Shown one piece after another: positions 9,368 through 18,136 of a stretch of DNA of 64,000 bases. This DNA is from Jeotgalibacillus sp. R-1-5s-1 (lineage in GTDB: Bacteria > Bacillota > Bacilli > Bacillales > Jeotgalibacillaceae). The stretch spans positions 46,283 to 110,282 of the forward strand of contig NZ_SORW01000052.1 in NCBI RefSeq assembly GCF_004405105.1, read 5' to 3'. Numbering within the stretch: position 1 is the stretch's first letter; each line of letters starts with the position of its first letter. The notes beneath the pieces are model-generated. The model saw only the letters and a program-made list of their open reading frames with translations. It searched no databases and had not been told where the DNA came from. Position numbers and translations under genes: made by a program.

Positions 9368-9460
9368 TCCGTTCCAGGCGGACGCTTTCCACGGCCAGGC
9401 GGTGAACCATCTATGCCGCAGGAGTCGCCGCCTTCCACTCCGAACAGCTGAAGTGGCATT
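9368..9460 (-). repeat. Partial GC-rich interspersed element
   Basis: The stretch contains GCGGACGCTTTCCACGGC, GCGGTGAACC and GCCGCAGGAGTCGCCGCC, which are the conserved blocks of the elements at 12418 and 26243 in reverse orientation. The internal hairpin is mostly missing, so this is a deletion derivative. Confidence 0.65.
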
Positions 9461-9531
9461 GATAAAAGTGAAAAGTATTCAGTATGGTCGATTACACTCA
9501 TTGAGAAAATGATTCATATAGACTAGGACTT

Positions 9532-9561
9532 TTGTTCCTTTGGTACTCGAAATAGTATAAC
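9532..9561 (+). promoter_or_regulatory. Candidate promoter of the M6 protease
   Basis: TTGTTC and TATAAC are separated by 18 bp, about 120 bp before the protease ATG. The match is moderate. Confidence 0.4.
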
Positions 9562-9611
9562 AGAGGGAAAAAGTCCTTCAATTAGTAAAAATTACACGTG
9601 TGATAATTCAC

Positions 9612-9626
9612 TTTTTTCTGAAAATT
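9612..9626. promoter_or_regulatory. CodY-like box upstream of the protease
   Basis: TTTTTTCTGAAAATT matches 13 of 15 positions of the CodY consensus AATTTTCWGAAAATT. It lies about 50 bp downstream of the candidate promoter and about 55 bp before the ATG, so it would act as a roadblock. CodY control of extracellular proteases is established in Bacillus; control here is inferred. Confidence 0.5.
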
Positions 9627-9681
9627 TAGCATGGTAGACTGTAAAAGCATGACAACTATTTAGTACGAAAGGAGAAATAAA

Positions 9682-11817
9682 ATGAAAAAGTCTTCGGTAG
9701 TAAAAGTCCTATCGTCGAGTGCGCTTGTACTGTCACTATTCGCTCCGGCAGCTCTTGTACCTCAGAAAGCAGAGGCAGCTCCTGCAAATACAGATATCAG
9801 CAACTGGAACACAGAACGTTATGGGGACCGTTTGGATGTTGATACATATCTGCAGAACTTGTCTGAGGATCAGTCCTATTTAAAGCAGGCTGAAAGAAAA
9901 ATGAAAGAGCAGGCTGCTCAGCTTGATGCAGAGGAAGTAACAGAATCTGAAGAGGGTGATGAAAACTTCACATTTGATGGAGGAACGAAGCTCTTCCTTG
10001 ATTATAATCTTCAGTTTAAAGAATACACGCTTAGAAGTGTAGGGGAAAACGTCGAGGTTTGGGTAGCAAATGACTTGAGTTATCCTGAAGGAGATCCGCG
10101 TGGAGCTGACGTGGTCACGCAGGAGCAGGTAGACAAGCTGACTGCAGAATTCGACTCGAATATGTATCCTGTCGCGACGGACTTCTTTGGAACGCCGGAT
10201 GAACTCGATGGATCAAACTCACCATTACCTGAAATGGTCGGTCTTCCTGAAGGGTATTATGAAGGCAGCGATAAAGTCCTGATGATGATTGATAACGTGA
10301 AAGATGATGCGTACTACAACCCGGACTATCCTTTCTTCGTAGCAGGATTCTTCTGGCAGACGCTTGAGAATTACACAGACCGCAATATGATCACGATCGA
10401 TACAAACAACTGGGAAGAGCGTCTTGAATCAACATTTTATGCAACAACGATTCACGAACTTCAGCATTTAATTCATGCTGATAATGACCCTGCTGAAGAA
10501 ACATGGCTGAACGAAGGGATGTCCACATTCTCTGAATTCCTTGGTGGATACGGACATGGTGAAGGATCAATCAACTTCTATTTAGATCATCCTGAAAACT
10601 CTCTTGTAAACTGGGATGAGCACCGAAATGCACCAACCGGGCCTGAGACAATCGCTGACTATGGCCAAGTTTATCTGTTCACTCTATACCTATATGACAA
10701 ATACGGACAGGAATTTATCCGTGAGTTAGCAACAGCAACATCACAGGGAATTACATCTGTAAATGAGGTATTCGAATCAAACGGAATTGACCAGACATTT
10801 GAAGGAGTCTATCAGAACTTCATCACTGCTCTTGCATTAGACAGTGACAGAGGAAATGACGGCGTTTATAAATTTGACAGCATTAATCTGCGTGATCTTC
10901 CAGTAGATGCTGAGGGCACAAAACGCGGAAAAACGATCAACTATGAAAATGCACTTGAAGTTGAAAAAGAAGGCGTTCCTGCTTGGGGTGGAGACTTCAA
11001 ATCCATTGATTTTACAAAAGAAGTAAAAGGATTCACTTTTAACGGAGCAGATTTCCTCCCTCAGAAGTGGCAGTCTGTTGCAGATCCGTTGAATACAGAC
11101 AACCAGGTTCTTTGGGGTAATGCTGGAGCGGAAAGTGATAACCGCCTCATCTTTGGTGCAGATCTGACTGGCGTTACTGAAGCATCACTGGCTTTTGATC
11201 ATTTCTATGAAATTGAAGAGCAGTGGGATTTCGGAACGGTTCAGGTTTCAACAGATAATGGAGAAACATGGACATCTCTTGGAAATGAAAATACACGCAC
11301 AGATATCGTAGCTGAAGGCTATCCAACAATTAAAGAAAACCTTCCAGGATTCACAGGTACAAATGGAGAATGGACATCTGAATCATTTGACCTCAGCTCA
11401 TACGCAGGTCAGGAAATCCTTGTTGCATTCCGCTACATGGAAGACTGGGGAACAAGTGAACGCGGCTGGTTCATCGACAACGTATCACTTGAAGCAGCAG
11501 GGTTTGAAGCTGACGGTTCATCTGTAGATGCATTCAAATCACTGGACGAAATCCAGGGTAACTTTGTTAACTACACGGTGACATTTATTCAGGAGCGCGG
11601 CAAAGGAAACGCACCACCAAAAGTTATCCAGGTGGATCCTTTCAACGTAACTGAAACAAAAGCACTTGAGCTGAAACAGCTGTTTAAAGACGGCAATGTT
11701 AAAATGATCACATCTTACGCAGCACCGGAAGGCGTTAAGAGCCCAGTAGAATTCACTTACGAATTACTTTTTAAAGAAGACAAAGGTAAGGGTAAAGGCA
11801 AAAAGAATAAAAGATAA
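9682..11817 (+). CDS. Secreted M6-family (immune inhibitor A-like) zinc metalloprotease
   Basis: A 711-residue secreted protease. A signal peptide (about residues 1-32, ending AEA) precedes a propeptide-like acidic stretch. The catalytic zinc motif is H258-E259-L-Q-H262, followed by ETWLNEGMSTF, where the glutamate of WLNEG is a likely third ligand. Residues ~440-605 resemble the beta-sandwich ancillary domain of immune inhibitor A proteases, ending GWFIDNVSL. The extreme C-terminus is very lysine-rich (KGKGKGKKNKR). Members degrade host or environmental proteins outside the cell. A GAAAGGAGA ribosome site precedes the ATG and a strong terminator follows. Monocistronic; nutrient control through a CodY-like box is inferred. 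Confidence 0.85.
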   Translation: MKKSSVVKVLSSSALVLSLFAPAALVPQKAEAAPANTDISNWNTERYGDRLDVDTYLQNLSEDQSYLKQAERKMKEQAAQLDAEEVTESEEGDENFTFDGGTKLFLDYNLQFKEYTLRSVGENVEVWVANDLSYPEGDPRGADVVTQEQVDKLTAEFDSNMYPVATDFFGTPDELDGSNSPLPEMVGLPEGYYEGSDKVLMMIDNVKDDAYYNPDYPFFVAGFFWQTLENYTDRNMITIDTNNWEERLESTFYATTIHELQHLIHADNDPAEETWLNEGMSTFSEFLGGYGHGEGSINFYLDHPENSLVNWDEHRNAPTGPETIADYGQVYLFTLYLYDKYGQEFIRELATATSQGITSVNEVFESNGIDQTFEGVYQNFITALALDSDRGNDGVYKFDSINLRDLPVDAEGTKRGKTINYENALEVEKEGVPAWGGDFKSIDFTKEVKGFTFNGADFLPQKWQSVADPLNTDNQVLWGNAGAESDNRLIFGADLTGVTEASLAFDHFYEIEEQWDFGTVQVSTDNGETWTSLGNENTRTDIVAEGYPTIKENLPGFTGTNGEWTSESFDLSSYAGQEILVAFRYMEDWGTSERGWFIDNVSLEAAGFEADGSSVDAFKSLDEIQGNFVNYTVTFIQERGKGNAPPKVIQVDPFNVTETKALELKQLFKDGNVKMITSYAAPEGVKSPVEFTYELLFKEDKGKGKGKKNKR

Positions 11818-11825
11818 TAGTATAT

Positions 11826-11866
11826 AAAAACCGGAGCAGGGGACGTTGACCTGCTCCGGTTTTTTA
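11826..11866 (+). terminator. Rho-independent terminator of the protease
   Basis: Stem AACCGGAGCAGG / CCTGCTCCGGTT with a 9-nt loop, then a T-run. Confidence 0.9.
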
Positions 11867-11896
11867 GTTTTGGGAATGTGGATAGAGAGAAGACGT

Positions 11897-12094
11897 TATC
11901 GACATATTGTGGATGGCTACCGACAGGAAATGCAAAGCTATCGACATTTTCAAACCAGCTATCAACAACTTTCCTGGCTTTATCCACAAAAGAAGTGCCT
12001 CCAGGAAGTCTATCAACAGAAACCAATGACCTATCGACATATACTGTTTAGTTATCAACATTTACTATCTGTATATCAACAACACTGCTGAAAA
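11897..12094 (+). repeat. TATCAACA 21-bp array
   Basis: Nine units with core TAT C(A/G/C) ACA start at 11897, 11918, 11939, 11960, 11981, 12011, 12032, 12053 and 12074. All steps are 21 bp except one of 30 bp (11981 to 12011). The core alternates between TATCAACA and TATCGACA; the remaining ~13 bp vary. Frames crossing it show a 7-residue period (YRHF, YQQ) but have no ribosome site. A second array of this family follows fruA. Confidence 0.85.
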
Positions 12095-12145
12095 TGTATC
12101 CTAATGATTTATTTTTAAAAATATTTTAATTGCTGATTCAAAGGG

Positions 12146-12232
12146 AGGTGGCACATCCAGAGACTCCCTCGGGAAAGGTTATTATTCCGTTGCTCAGAGG
12201 ATTCCCAGTGGAGGAAAGGGTAGCATCCTCCG
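12146..12232 (+). repeat. Degenerate GC-rich interspersed element
   Basis: The left end (GGTGGCACATCC followed by AGAGACTCC) matches the neighbouring element at 12275. The central hairpin is lost and replaced by AT-rich sequence, so it appears decayed. Confidence 0.5.
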
Positions 12233-12274
12233 TATTAATTTTAAAACTCCATGATAAAAACGTTTCAAAGGGCG

Positions 12275-12381
12275 GTGGCGCATCCGAAGACTCCTGCGGC
12301 AGAGAAGCGACAGGTGAGACAACGTAGCGCGAAGCGCAAGTTGGCTCACCGCGCGGCCGCGGAACGCGTAGGATTTGCACC
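12275..12381 (+). repeat. GC-rich interspersed hairpin element
   Basis: It carries the element's blocks GACTCCTGCGGC, GACAGGTGA, an internal GCGC-GAA-GCGC hairpin, GGCTCACCGCGCGG and CGGAACGCGTAGGA. The ends GGTGGCGCATCC and GGATTTGCACC pair only imperfectly. Confidence 0.75.
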
Positions 12382-12417
12382 AACTGAGTTTTGATCGAAT
12401 TGATTTATATTCCTAAA

Positions 12418-12530
12418 GGTCCTGGCCCCTCCGGAGACTCCTGTGGCGGAAAGGGACAGGTGAAACCGACTGTGCGAAGCGCAGGCGGGTTCACCGCCCG
12501 GCCACGGAAAGCGCAGGAGGGGCTAGGACC
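12418..12530 (+). repeat. GC-rich interspersed hairpin element, intact copy
   Basis: The 15-bp ends GGTCCTGGCCCCTCC and GGAGGGGCTAGGACC are inverted repeats with one mismatch. Inside, GGTGAAACC pairs with GGGTTCACC and the centre is CTGTGC-GAA-GCGCAG. Compared with the copy at 26243 both stems have changed on both sides, keeping pairing. Confidence 0.85.
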
Positions 12531-12553
12531 GGCTATATAAACACCCAATCCAT

Positions 12554-12582
12554 TTGTCCACAACCAACAAACATGATAAAAT
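12554..12582 (+). promoter_or_regulatory. Candidate kbl promoter
   Basis: TTGTCC and TAAAAT are separated by 17 bp, about 90 bp before the kbl start codon. Confidence 0.5.
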
Positions 12583-12671
12583 AAAATCGTACAAAAACTC
12601 GATTAAAACAATTCATTTCAGTCAATAGTGTTTGTGTGGAAAAGACAAATGTAAATCAGGAGGAAATGAAC

Positions 12672-13862
12672 ATGGCAAAGGTATTAGACCAGTTTTTACA
12701 GGAAAACCTTAACGACTTAAAAGAACGCGGCCTCTATAACGAAATCGATCCGGTAGAAGGCCCGAATGGTGCCATCATCACAATTGGCGGTAAAGAGCTG
12801 ATCAACCTTTCATCTAATAACTATCTCGGTCTTGCAACAAATGACCATTTAAAAGAAGCGGCTAAAAAAGCCATTGACCACTACGGAGTAGGAGCCGGAG
12901 CCGTTCGTACGATCAACGGAACGCTTGATGTTCACGTAAAACTTGAGGAAAAGCTTGCTGAGTTTAAAGGAACAGAAGCAGCAATTGCTTATCAATCCGG
13001 TTTTAACTGTAATATGGCTGCGATCTCAGCTGTCATGGATAAAAACGATGCAATTCTATCCGATGAACTGAACCACGCATCGATTATTGATGGCTGCCGC
13101 CTGTCCAAAGCAAAAATCATCCGGGTAAATCATTCAGATATGGATGATCTCCGCGCCAAAGCAAAAGAGGCGACTGAATCTGGTCTTTATAATAAAGTGA
13201 TGGTTATTACGGATGGTGTATTTTCAATGGATGGGGATGTTGCGAAGCTTCCTGAGATTGTTGAAATCGCAAAGGAATTTGACCTTATTACTTATGTGGA
13301 TGATGCACACGGATCAGGTGTAATGGGCAAGGGTAAAGGAACAGTCAAACATTTTGGTCTTGAAAAAGAAATCGACTTCCAGATCGGTACGTTATCTAAA
13401 GCAATCGGAGTAGTGGGCGGTTATGTTGCAGGCTCTCAGGATCTGATTGATCTGTTAAAAGTCCGCTCACGTCCGTTCCTGTTCTCGACTGCACTGACAC
13501 CAGGGGATACTGTAGCGATCACAGAAGCGCTTCAAATGCTGATGGACAGCACTGAGCTTCATGACAAGCTGTGGGAGAACAGTGACTATTTAAAAGAGGG
13601 CCTGAAAAAGCTTGGTTTTGATATTGGTGACAGTGAAACACCAATTACTCCTTGTATCATTGGAGACGAAAAACTCACGCAGCAATTTAGTAAACGTCTG
13701 TTTGAAGAAGGCGTCTATGCAAAATCAATCGTATTTCCAACCGTTCCACGCGGCACAGGCCGTGTAAGAAACATGCCAACAGCAGCTCACACAAAAGAAA
13801 TGTTGGATGAGGCAATTGCCGTATACGAAAAAGTTGGTAGAGAGCTTGAGATCATTAAATAA
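12672..13862 (+). CDS. kbl: Glycine C-acetyltransferase (2-amino-3-ketobutyrate CoA ligase)
   Basis: A 396-residue PLP-dependent enzyme that splits 2-amino-3-ketobutyrate with CoA into glycine and acetyl-CoA, the second step of threonine breakdown. It belongs to the alpha-oxoamine synthase family: SSNNYLGL near residue 40, DDAHGSGV, and the PLP lysine K243 in IGTLSKAIG. The start is at MAKVLD because AGGAGG lies 7 bp upstream; an in-frame ATG two codons earlier is too close to that site. Terminators stand on both sides of the following gap, so it is monocistronic. Its usual partner, an SDR-type threonine dehydrogenase, is found 6.7 kb downstream beyond the peptide transporter. Confidence 0.92.
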   Translation: MAKVLDQFLQENLNDLKERGLYNEIDPVEGPNGAIITIGGKELINLSSNNYLGLATNDHLKEAAKKAIDHYGVGAGAVRTINGTLDVHVKLEEKLAEFKGTEAAIAYQSGFNCNMAAISAVMDKNDAILSDELNHASIIDGCRLSKAKIIRVNHSDMDDLRAKAKEATESGLYNKVMVITDGVFSMDGDVAKLPEIVEIAKEFDLITYVDDAHGSGVMGKGKGTVKHFGLEKEIDFQIGTLSKAIGVVGGYVAGSQDLIDLLKVRSRPFLFSTALTPGDTVAITEALQMLMDSTELHDKLWENSDYLKEGLKKLGFDIGDSETPITPCIIGDEKLTQQFSKRLFEEGVYAKSIVFPTVPRGTGRVRNMPTAAHTKEMLDEAIAVYEKVGRELEIIK

Positions 13863-13872
13863 TAATGTAAAC

Positions 13873-13909
13873 AAAAAGGCTGGTTCAGTTATTCTGAGCC
13901 AGCCTTTTA
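13873..13909 (+). terminator. kbl terminator
   Basis: AAAGGCTGGTTCAG / CTGAGCCAGCCTTTT hairpin with a 5-nt loop. Confidence 0.9.
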
Positions 13910-14111
13910 TTGTTTAAATTCTAAGATCGTTACTTAATGTTTCTTCTTCTATAAAGAATGCTCATACATAGAAATATAAGCAGTGCCGGATCATGCCGAA
14001 TACTCCTGAGAATCTGAAGTTGAAGATGAGACAACTGTGCATCACAGCACGTTCTCCTTGTGTCCTCAGGAGGCGAAGAGGTGATCCTGAACGATTAATT
14101 TAATCTATAAA

Positions 14112-14147
14112 AAACCTCTCATCCGATAAACGAATGAGAGGTTTCTA
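14112..14147 (-). terminator. Terminator of the peptide-binding protein gene
   Basis: AAACCTCTCAT pairs with ATGAGAGGTTT around a 10-nt loop. On the minus strand it lies about 10 bp after the stop codon. Confidence 0.85.
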
Positions 14148-14156
14148 TTTAAATGA

Positions 14157-15779
14157 TTACTCAGAGATTGTTACATCTTTAAGCTGGTAAAGTCCATTTG
14201 GAAGTACTGAGAATCCTTGTACTTTATCGCTTACACCAGTCAGGTACTCACTGTGGTTGATGTAAACCATTGGAGCAAGCTCAACTAGACGCTCTTGAAC
14301 CTGCAGGTAGATGTCTGCACGAGCATCCTGGTCAGTTTCCTGACGGCCTGCTTCAAGAAGTGAGTCAAGTTCATCATCACGAAGGAATGAACGGTTACCC
14401 GGATCTCCTACTTGTGAAGAGTGGAATAGAGCGTAAGTAGCATAGTCAGCATCTCCAGTTGGAGTTGACCAGCCAAGGATGAACATATCGTGCTGACCAG
14501 CAGCAGTCTGCTCAAGGAATGCACCAAACTCAAGAATTTGGATATCAACTGTGATGTTAAGCTCAGCTAGAGCTTCCTGAACAAGAATTGCGATCGCCTC
14601 ACGCTGTGGGTTATCGTTTGTCCAGATTGAAGTTTCAAATCCATCAGCAAGTCCAGCTTCTTCAAGAAGAGCTCTTGCCTGATCCATATCATAAGAAAGT
14701 GGTTCTACGCTTTCGTCAAATCCGAATACACCTGGAGGAATTGGACCGATTGCTTCGATTCCGTATCCTTCATAAATACCTTCAATGATAGACTGCTTGT
14801 CAATTGCCATTGAGATCGCTTGACGAACGCGAACATCGTTGAATGGCTCTTTGTCCATGTTAAATCCAAGGTAAGCTAAGCTCGTTGAACTTTGGATGTT
14901 CATGTTAGCTCCATCAAGGTTTTCAATACGTGAAACTTCGTTTGGCTGAACTGGGTCAATAATGTGAGCATTTCCAGTTTCAAGCTCAGCAAGACGAGTT
15001 GCTGATTCAGGAACTACGCGGAATGTTGCAGAATCGATTCCTGCAGGCTCTCCCCAATACTCTTCGAACTTAGTAAGAACAACTTCTTCACCTGGAGTCC
15101 AAGAGTCAAACTGCATGAATCCAGTTCCAACTGGTTCTTGAGAAATAACAGAACCTGGCTCAGAACCCTCTTCCATTGCAGCATAATCAGCTTCAATAGC
15201 ATCTAGAGAAATCATTGCGCCACCACTGTGTGTAAGGTGAGCAAGAAGTGGAGCGAATGGATATTCAGTCGTAATTTGAACAGTGTAATCATCTACAACT
15301 GTTACTTCAGTAATCATTTCATAAAGGAAACCACGTGGTGATGCAATTTCTGGATCTAGAACGCGGTCAAGGTTTGCTTTTACAACCTCAGCAGTGAAGT
15401 CAGAACCATCGTGGAACTTAACGCCCTCACGAAGTTTGAATTCCCAAGTAAGGTCATCAACTGGCTCCCAAGACTCAGCAAGCATTGGCTGTAGCTCATT
15501 GTTCTCGTCTTGGAAAATTAGTGTTTCATAAATGTTTGCCTGCACGTTAGATGAAGGAACATCATTTGAACCGTGTGGATCAAGAGATGATACATCAGAT
15601 AGTACGTTCAGCATTAAGTCGCCGCCAGCAGCAACTTCTTCGCCGGAGCCTCCACCATCGTCAGTGCCGCCGTCATCAGTACCGCCGCTTTCTTCTTCGC
15701 TTCCACCGGCACATGCTGCAAGGAACATTGCCAGAACAAGCGTCAGTAAAAATGCCCAAAGCGTTTTTTTACTTGTCAA
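14157..15779 (-). CDS. oppA: Oligo/dipeptide ABC transporter substrate-binding lipoprotein
   Basis: A 540-residue extracytoplasmic lipoprotein of the SBP_bac_5 (OppA/DppE) family. The signal peptide ends in a lipobox with C23 (FLAAC), followed by a Gly/Asp/Ser-rich linker (about 25-50). The body shows family signatures such as LDPHGSND, LREGVKFHDG and PFNDVRVRQAISMAIDK. It delivers peptides to the permease. The only fitting start is TTG, preceded by GGGGGG about 7 bp upstream, which may limit expression. It is divergent from oppC-B-D-F across a 467-bp control region rather than heading the operon. Substrate could be dipeptides, oligopeptides or related cargo. Confidence 0.88.
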   Translation of the reverse strand: MTSKKTLWAFLLTLVLAMFLAACAGGSEEESGGTDDGGTDDGGGSGEEVAAGGDLMLNVLSDVSSLDPHGSNDVPSSNVQANIYETLIFQDENNELQPMLAESWEPVDDLTWEFKLREGVKFHDGSDFTAEVVKANLDRVLDPEIASPRGFLYEMITEVTVVDDYTVQITTEYPFAPLLAHLTHSGGAMISLDAIEADYAAMEEGSEPGSVISQEPVGTGFMQFDSWTPGEEVVLTKFEEYWGEPAGIDSATFRVVPESATRLAELETGNAHIIDPVQPNEVSRIENLDGANMNIQSSTSLAYLGFNMDKEPFNDVRVRQAISMAIDKQSIIEGIYEGYGIEAIGPIPPGVFGFDESVEPLSYDMDQARALLEEAGLADGFETSIWTNDNPQREAIAILVQEALAELNITVDIQILEFGAFLEQTAAGQHDMFILGWSTPTGDADYATYALFHSSQVGDPGNRSFLRDDELDSLLEAGRQETDQDARADIYLQVQERLVELAPMVYINHSEYLTGVSDKVQGFSVLPNGLYQLKDVTISE

Positions 15780-15835
15780 AAAAATTACCCCCCATATCTA
15801 ATATGTTAAATCGAAACTCACGCTATATTAAGCGC

Positions 15836-15874
15836 AATATTCAAAAAATAATATATCGTAAATTTTTGAATATT
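15836..15874. promoter_or_regulatory. 12-bp inverted repeat (possible CodY site) before oppA
   Basis: AATATTCAAAAA (15836-15847) and TTTTTGAATATT (15863-15874) are perfect 12-bp arms around 15 bp. The right part, 15860-15874, matches 12 of 15 positions of the CodY consensus. It lies about 60 bp before the TTG start of oppA. It could be an operator or an AU-rich leader hairpin. The rest of the 15780-16246 gap is AT-rich and presumably holds both divergent promoters. Confidence 0.5.
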
Positions 15875-16246
15875 ACAAGTGTGTAAAAAAAGTTACGTAC
15901 AAAAAAGATAAAATTTAAGTATGGAAATGCAAAAAATGGATTTTGCAATAGATATATCAGCATAATTTATGCTTGAACCTATTATCCTAATCCTTAGGCT
16001 TTCTATGCTTTCAATTCAATCTCTCTCTATTGGGGTGAAGTAATGAAGTGTACTATATTAGTATCTGATTCGTTCCAATATTATCCTTAGAAAAGCAAAT
16101 TGTGATATTTTTATACAAAAAAGTTCATAATAAAAGATATTAGAATAGTTTCATTTTTGTCTAAAATACGTTAATATTGTTTAGGTGTGTAACATTCTTT
16201 AAATAAGATATGTTACAAGATTTAAAGCAAAGAGAGGGTGTAATGT

Positions 16247-17140
16247 ATGAGTGAGAACACGGTAAACGAGCCGGTTACAGCAAAACGGGTCAATCCAAGA
16301 CTTGAAAACTATAAAATTATTTGGAAAAGACTGCGGAAAAATAAAGCGGCTCTGGTTGGTGGCTATTTAATTCTTTTATTCATTATTGTCGCAATAATCG
16401 GACCAATGCTGACAACGATGTCTCCAAATGCGACAGATATCACGAACAAACTTGCTCCGCCATCTGCGGATAACTGGTTTGGTACAGATGATTTCGGCCG
16501 GGATATCTTTACAAGGATCATTCACGGAATGTGGATTACCCTTTACGTAGGTTTCCTGTCAGTTATTATCGGAATTGCATTAGGGGTACCATTAGGTGTT
16601 ATTGCAGGTTATTACGGAGGTATCATTGATAGCATCATTATGCGAATCATGGATATTCTTCTTGCGTTCCCTGGTATACTTCTGGCACTTGCGATCGTAA
16701 GTGTTCTGGGAGGAAGTCTTCAAAACGTAATTCTTGCAGTAGGTATCTTCTCGGTGCCGGCATTTGCCCGTATCGTACGTGGATCTACACTGTCAGTTAA
16801 AAAACTGGAGTATGTTGATGCTGTTCGTGCACTTGGCGCATCCGATTTCAGAATAATCTTTCGACATATTATGCCGAACGTTATGTCTCCAATTATTGTT
16901 CAATCAACGCTTCGTATCGCAACAGCGGTCTTAACAGCCGCGGGTCTGTCATTCCTTGGACTTGGTGCACAGCCGCCGACTCCTGAATGGGGGGCAATGC
17001 TTTCGGATGGTCGTGCTTATATGTATGATGCATGGCACGTAGCTTTCTTCCCGGGCATCATGATCGTAATTGTGGTATTGGCATTTAATATTTTCGGAGA
17101 TGGACTTCGTGACGCACTCGATCCGAAAATGAAACAATAA
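16247..17140 (+). CDS. oppC: Peptide ABC transporter permease, OppC/DppC family
   Basis: A 297-residue inner membrane permease. A soluble N-terminal tail of ~35 residues leads to a first helix, an external segment with HWFGTDDFGRDIFTRI-like sequence (NWFGTDDFGRD) typical of OppC/DppC, and five further helices. The cytoplasmic EAA loop reads EYVDAVRALGASDFRIIFRHIMPN, which docks onto the ATPases. GAGGG lies 8 bp before the ATG. It is the first gene of a four-gene operon in the order C-B-D-F, while B normally precedes C in Bacillus opp and dpp operons. Confidence 0.88.
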   Translation: MSENTVNEPVTAKRVNPRLENYKIIWKRLRKNKAALVGGYLILLFIIVAIIGPMLTTMSPNATDITNKLAPPSADNWFGTDDFGRDIFTRIIHGMWITLYVGFLSVIIGIALGVPLGVIAGYYGGIIDSIIMRIMDILLAFPGILLALAIVSVLGGSLQNVILAVGIFSVPAFARIVRGSTLSVKKLEYVDAVRALGASDFRIIFRHIMPNVMSPIIVQSTLRIATAVLTAAGLSFLGLGAQPPTPEWGAMLSDGRAYMYDAWHVAFFPGIMIVIVVLAFNIFGDGLRDALDPKMKQ

Positions 17141-17156
17141 ATAGGAGGTGTAACGC

Positions 17157-18107
17157 ATGACGAAATTTATTATTCGACGTCTTTTACAGACGATTCCTGT
17201 TTTATTCGGGGTATCGATCCTCGTTTTCTCATTAATTCACCTGATTCCGGGAGATCCGGCTCAGATTATTGCCGGAGAGTCTGCACCGGAAACACAGGTT
17301 GAACAGATTCGTGAAAGATTAGGTTTGAACGAACCACTACATGTTCAATATGGAACGTTTGTTGGAAATGTATTAACAGGAGATTTTGGTACTTCGATCC
17401 GAAGCAGCCGCCCTGTAGTTGATGAAATTGGCACGCGTTTTTGGGTTACCGTTGAATTGGCGGTATACAGTACCATTTTAAGTGTATTCATGGGACTAAT
17501 TGCAGGAATCGTTTCTGCGGTTCGTCATTACACAGTAACAGACGTTGTGATCATGATTGTTGCCCTGTTCGGACTTTCGATGCCGAACTTCTGGCTCGGA
17601 CTCATGTTAATCCAGTGGTTTGCCATTGGGAACTGGATACCAGAATCGCTTCAGCCATTTCTTCAGATGCGTGCATCCGGTTGGGGTGACGACTGGAGAC
17701 AAGTTGTTCTTCCGGTATTTACGCTTGGTACAGCCGGTGCAGCGATTATTGCCCGTATGACCAGATCCAGTATGCTTGAGGTAATCAGTCAGGATTATAT
17801 CCGTACGGCTCGTGCAAAAGGTGTGAAGGAACGTGTTGTAATTTATCAGCACGCTTTGAAAAATGCCTTGATTCCGGTCGTTACAGTAGTAGGTCTTGAA
17901 TTTGGTGCACTACTTGGAGGTACTGTTTTAACTGAAACGATCTTTGCCATTAATGGTATGGGCCGTTTAACAATCCAGGCTATTAATACACGTGACTTCC
18001 CGGTTGTACAGGGGACAGTATTAATTCTTGCCTTCCTGTTCGTATTTGTTAACTTACTAGTAGATATTTCTTATCGATTCCTGAATAAGCGAATTGATCT
18101 TAACTGA
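17157..18107 (+). CDS. oppB: Peptide ABC transporter permease, OppB/DppB family
   Basis: A 316-residue membrane permease with six predicted helices. The start MTKFIIRRLLQTIPVLFGVSILVF is the hallmark of OppB/DppB proteins, and HLIPGDPAQ follows the first helix. The EAA loop is DYIRTARAKGVKERVVIYQHALKN. It pairs with the OppC-type subunit to form the peptide channel. AGGAGGTG lies 6 bp before the ATG; the gap to oppC is 16 bp, so the genes are co-transcribed. Confidence 0.9.
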   Translation: MTKFIIRRLLQTIPVLFGVSILVFSLIHLIPGDPAQIIAGESAPETQVEQIRERLGLNEPLHVQYGTFVGNVLTGDFGTSIRSSRPVVDEIGTRFWVTVELAVYSTILSVFMGLIAGIVSAVRHYTVTDVVIMIVALFGLSMPNFWLGLMLIQWFAIGNWIPESLQPFLQMRASGWGDDWRQVVLPVFTLGTAGAAIIARMTRSSMLEVISQDYIRTARAKGVKERVVIYQHALKNALIPVVTVVGLEFGALLGGTVLTETIFAINGMGRLTIQAINTRDFPVVQGTVLILAFLFVFVNLLVDISYRFLNKRIDLN

Positions 18108-18136
18108 TAAATTCTTTGAAATGAGGGGTGAACATA

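Noticed and set aside
11846-12091. 81-residue open frame with YRHF/YQQ repeats
   Set aside because: It starts in the protease terminator and reads through the TATCAACA array; the period again mirrors the 21-bp DNA repeat.
12130-12383. Open frames in the GC-rich elements on both strands
   Set aside because: They overlap the folded repeats, lack ribosome sites and are not supported by protein-like composition.
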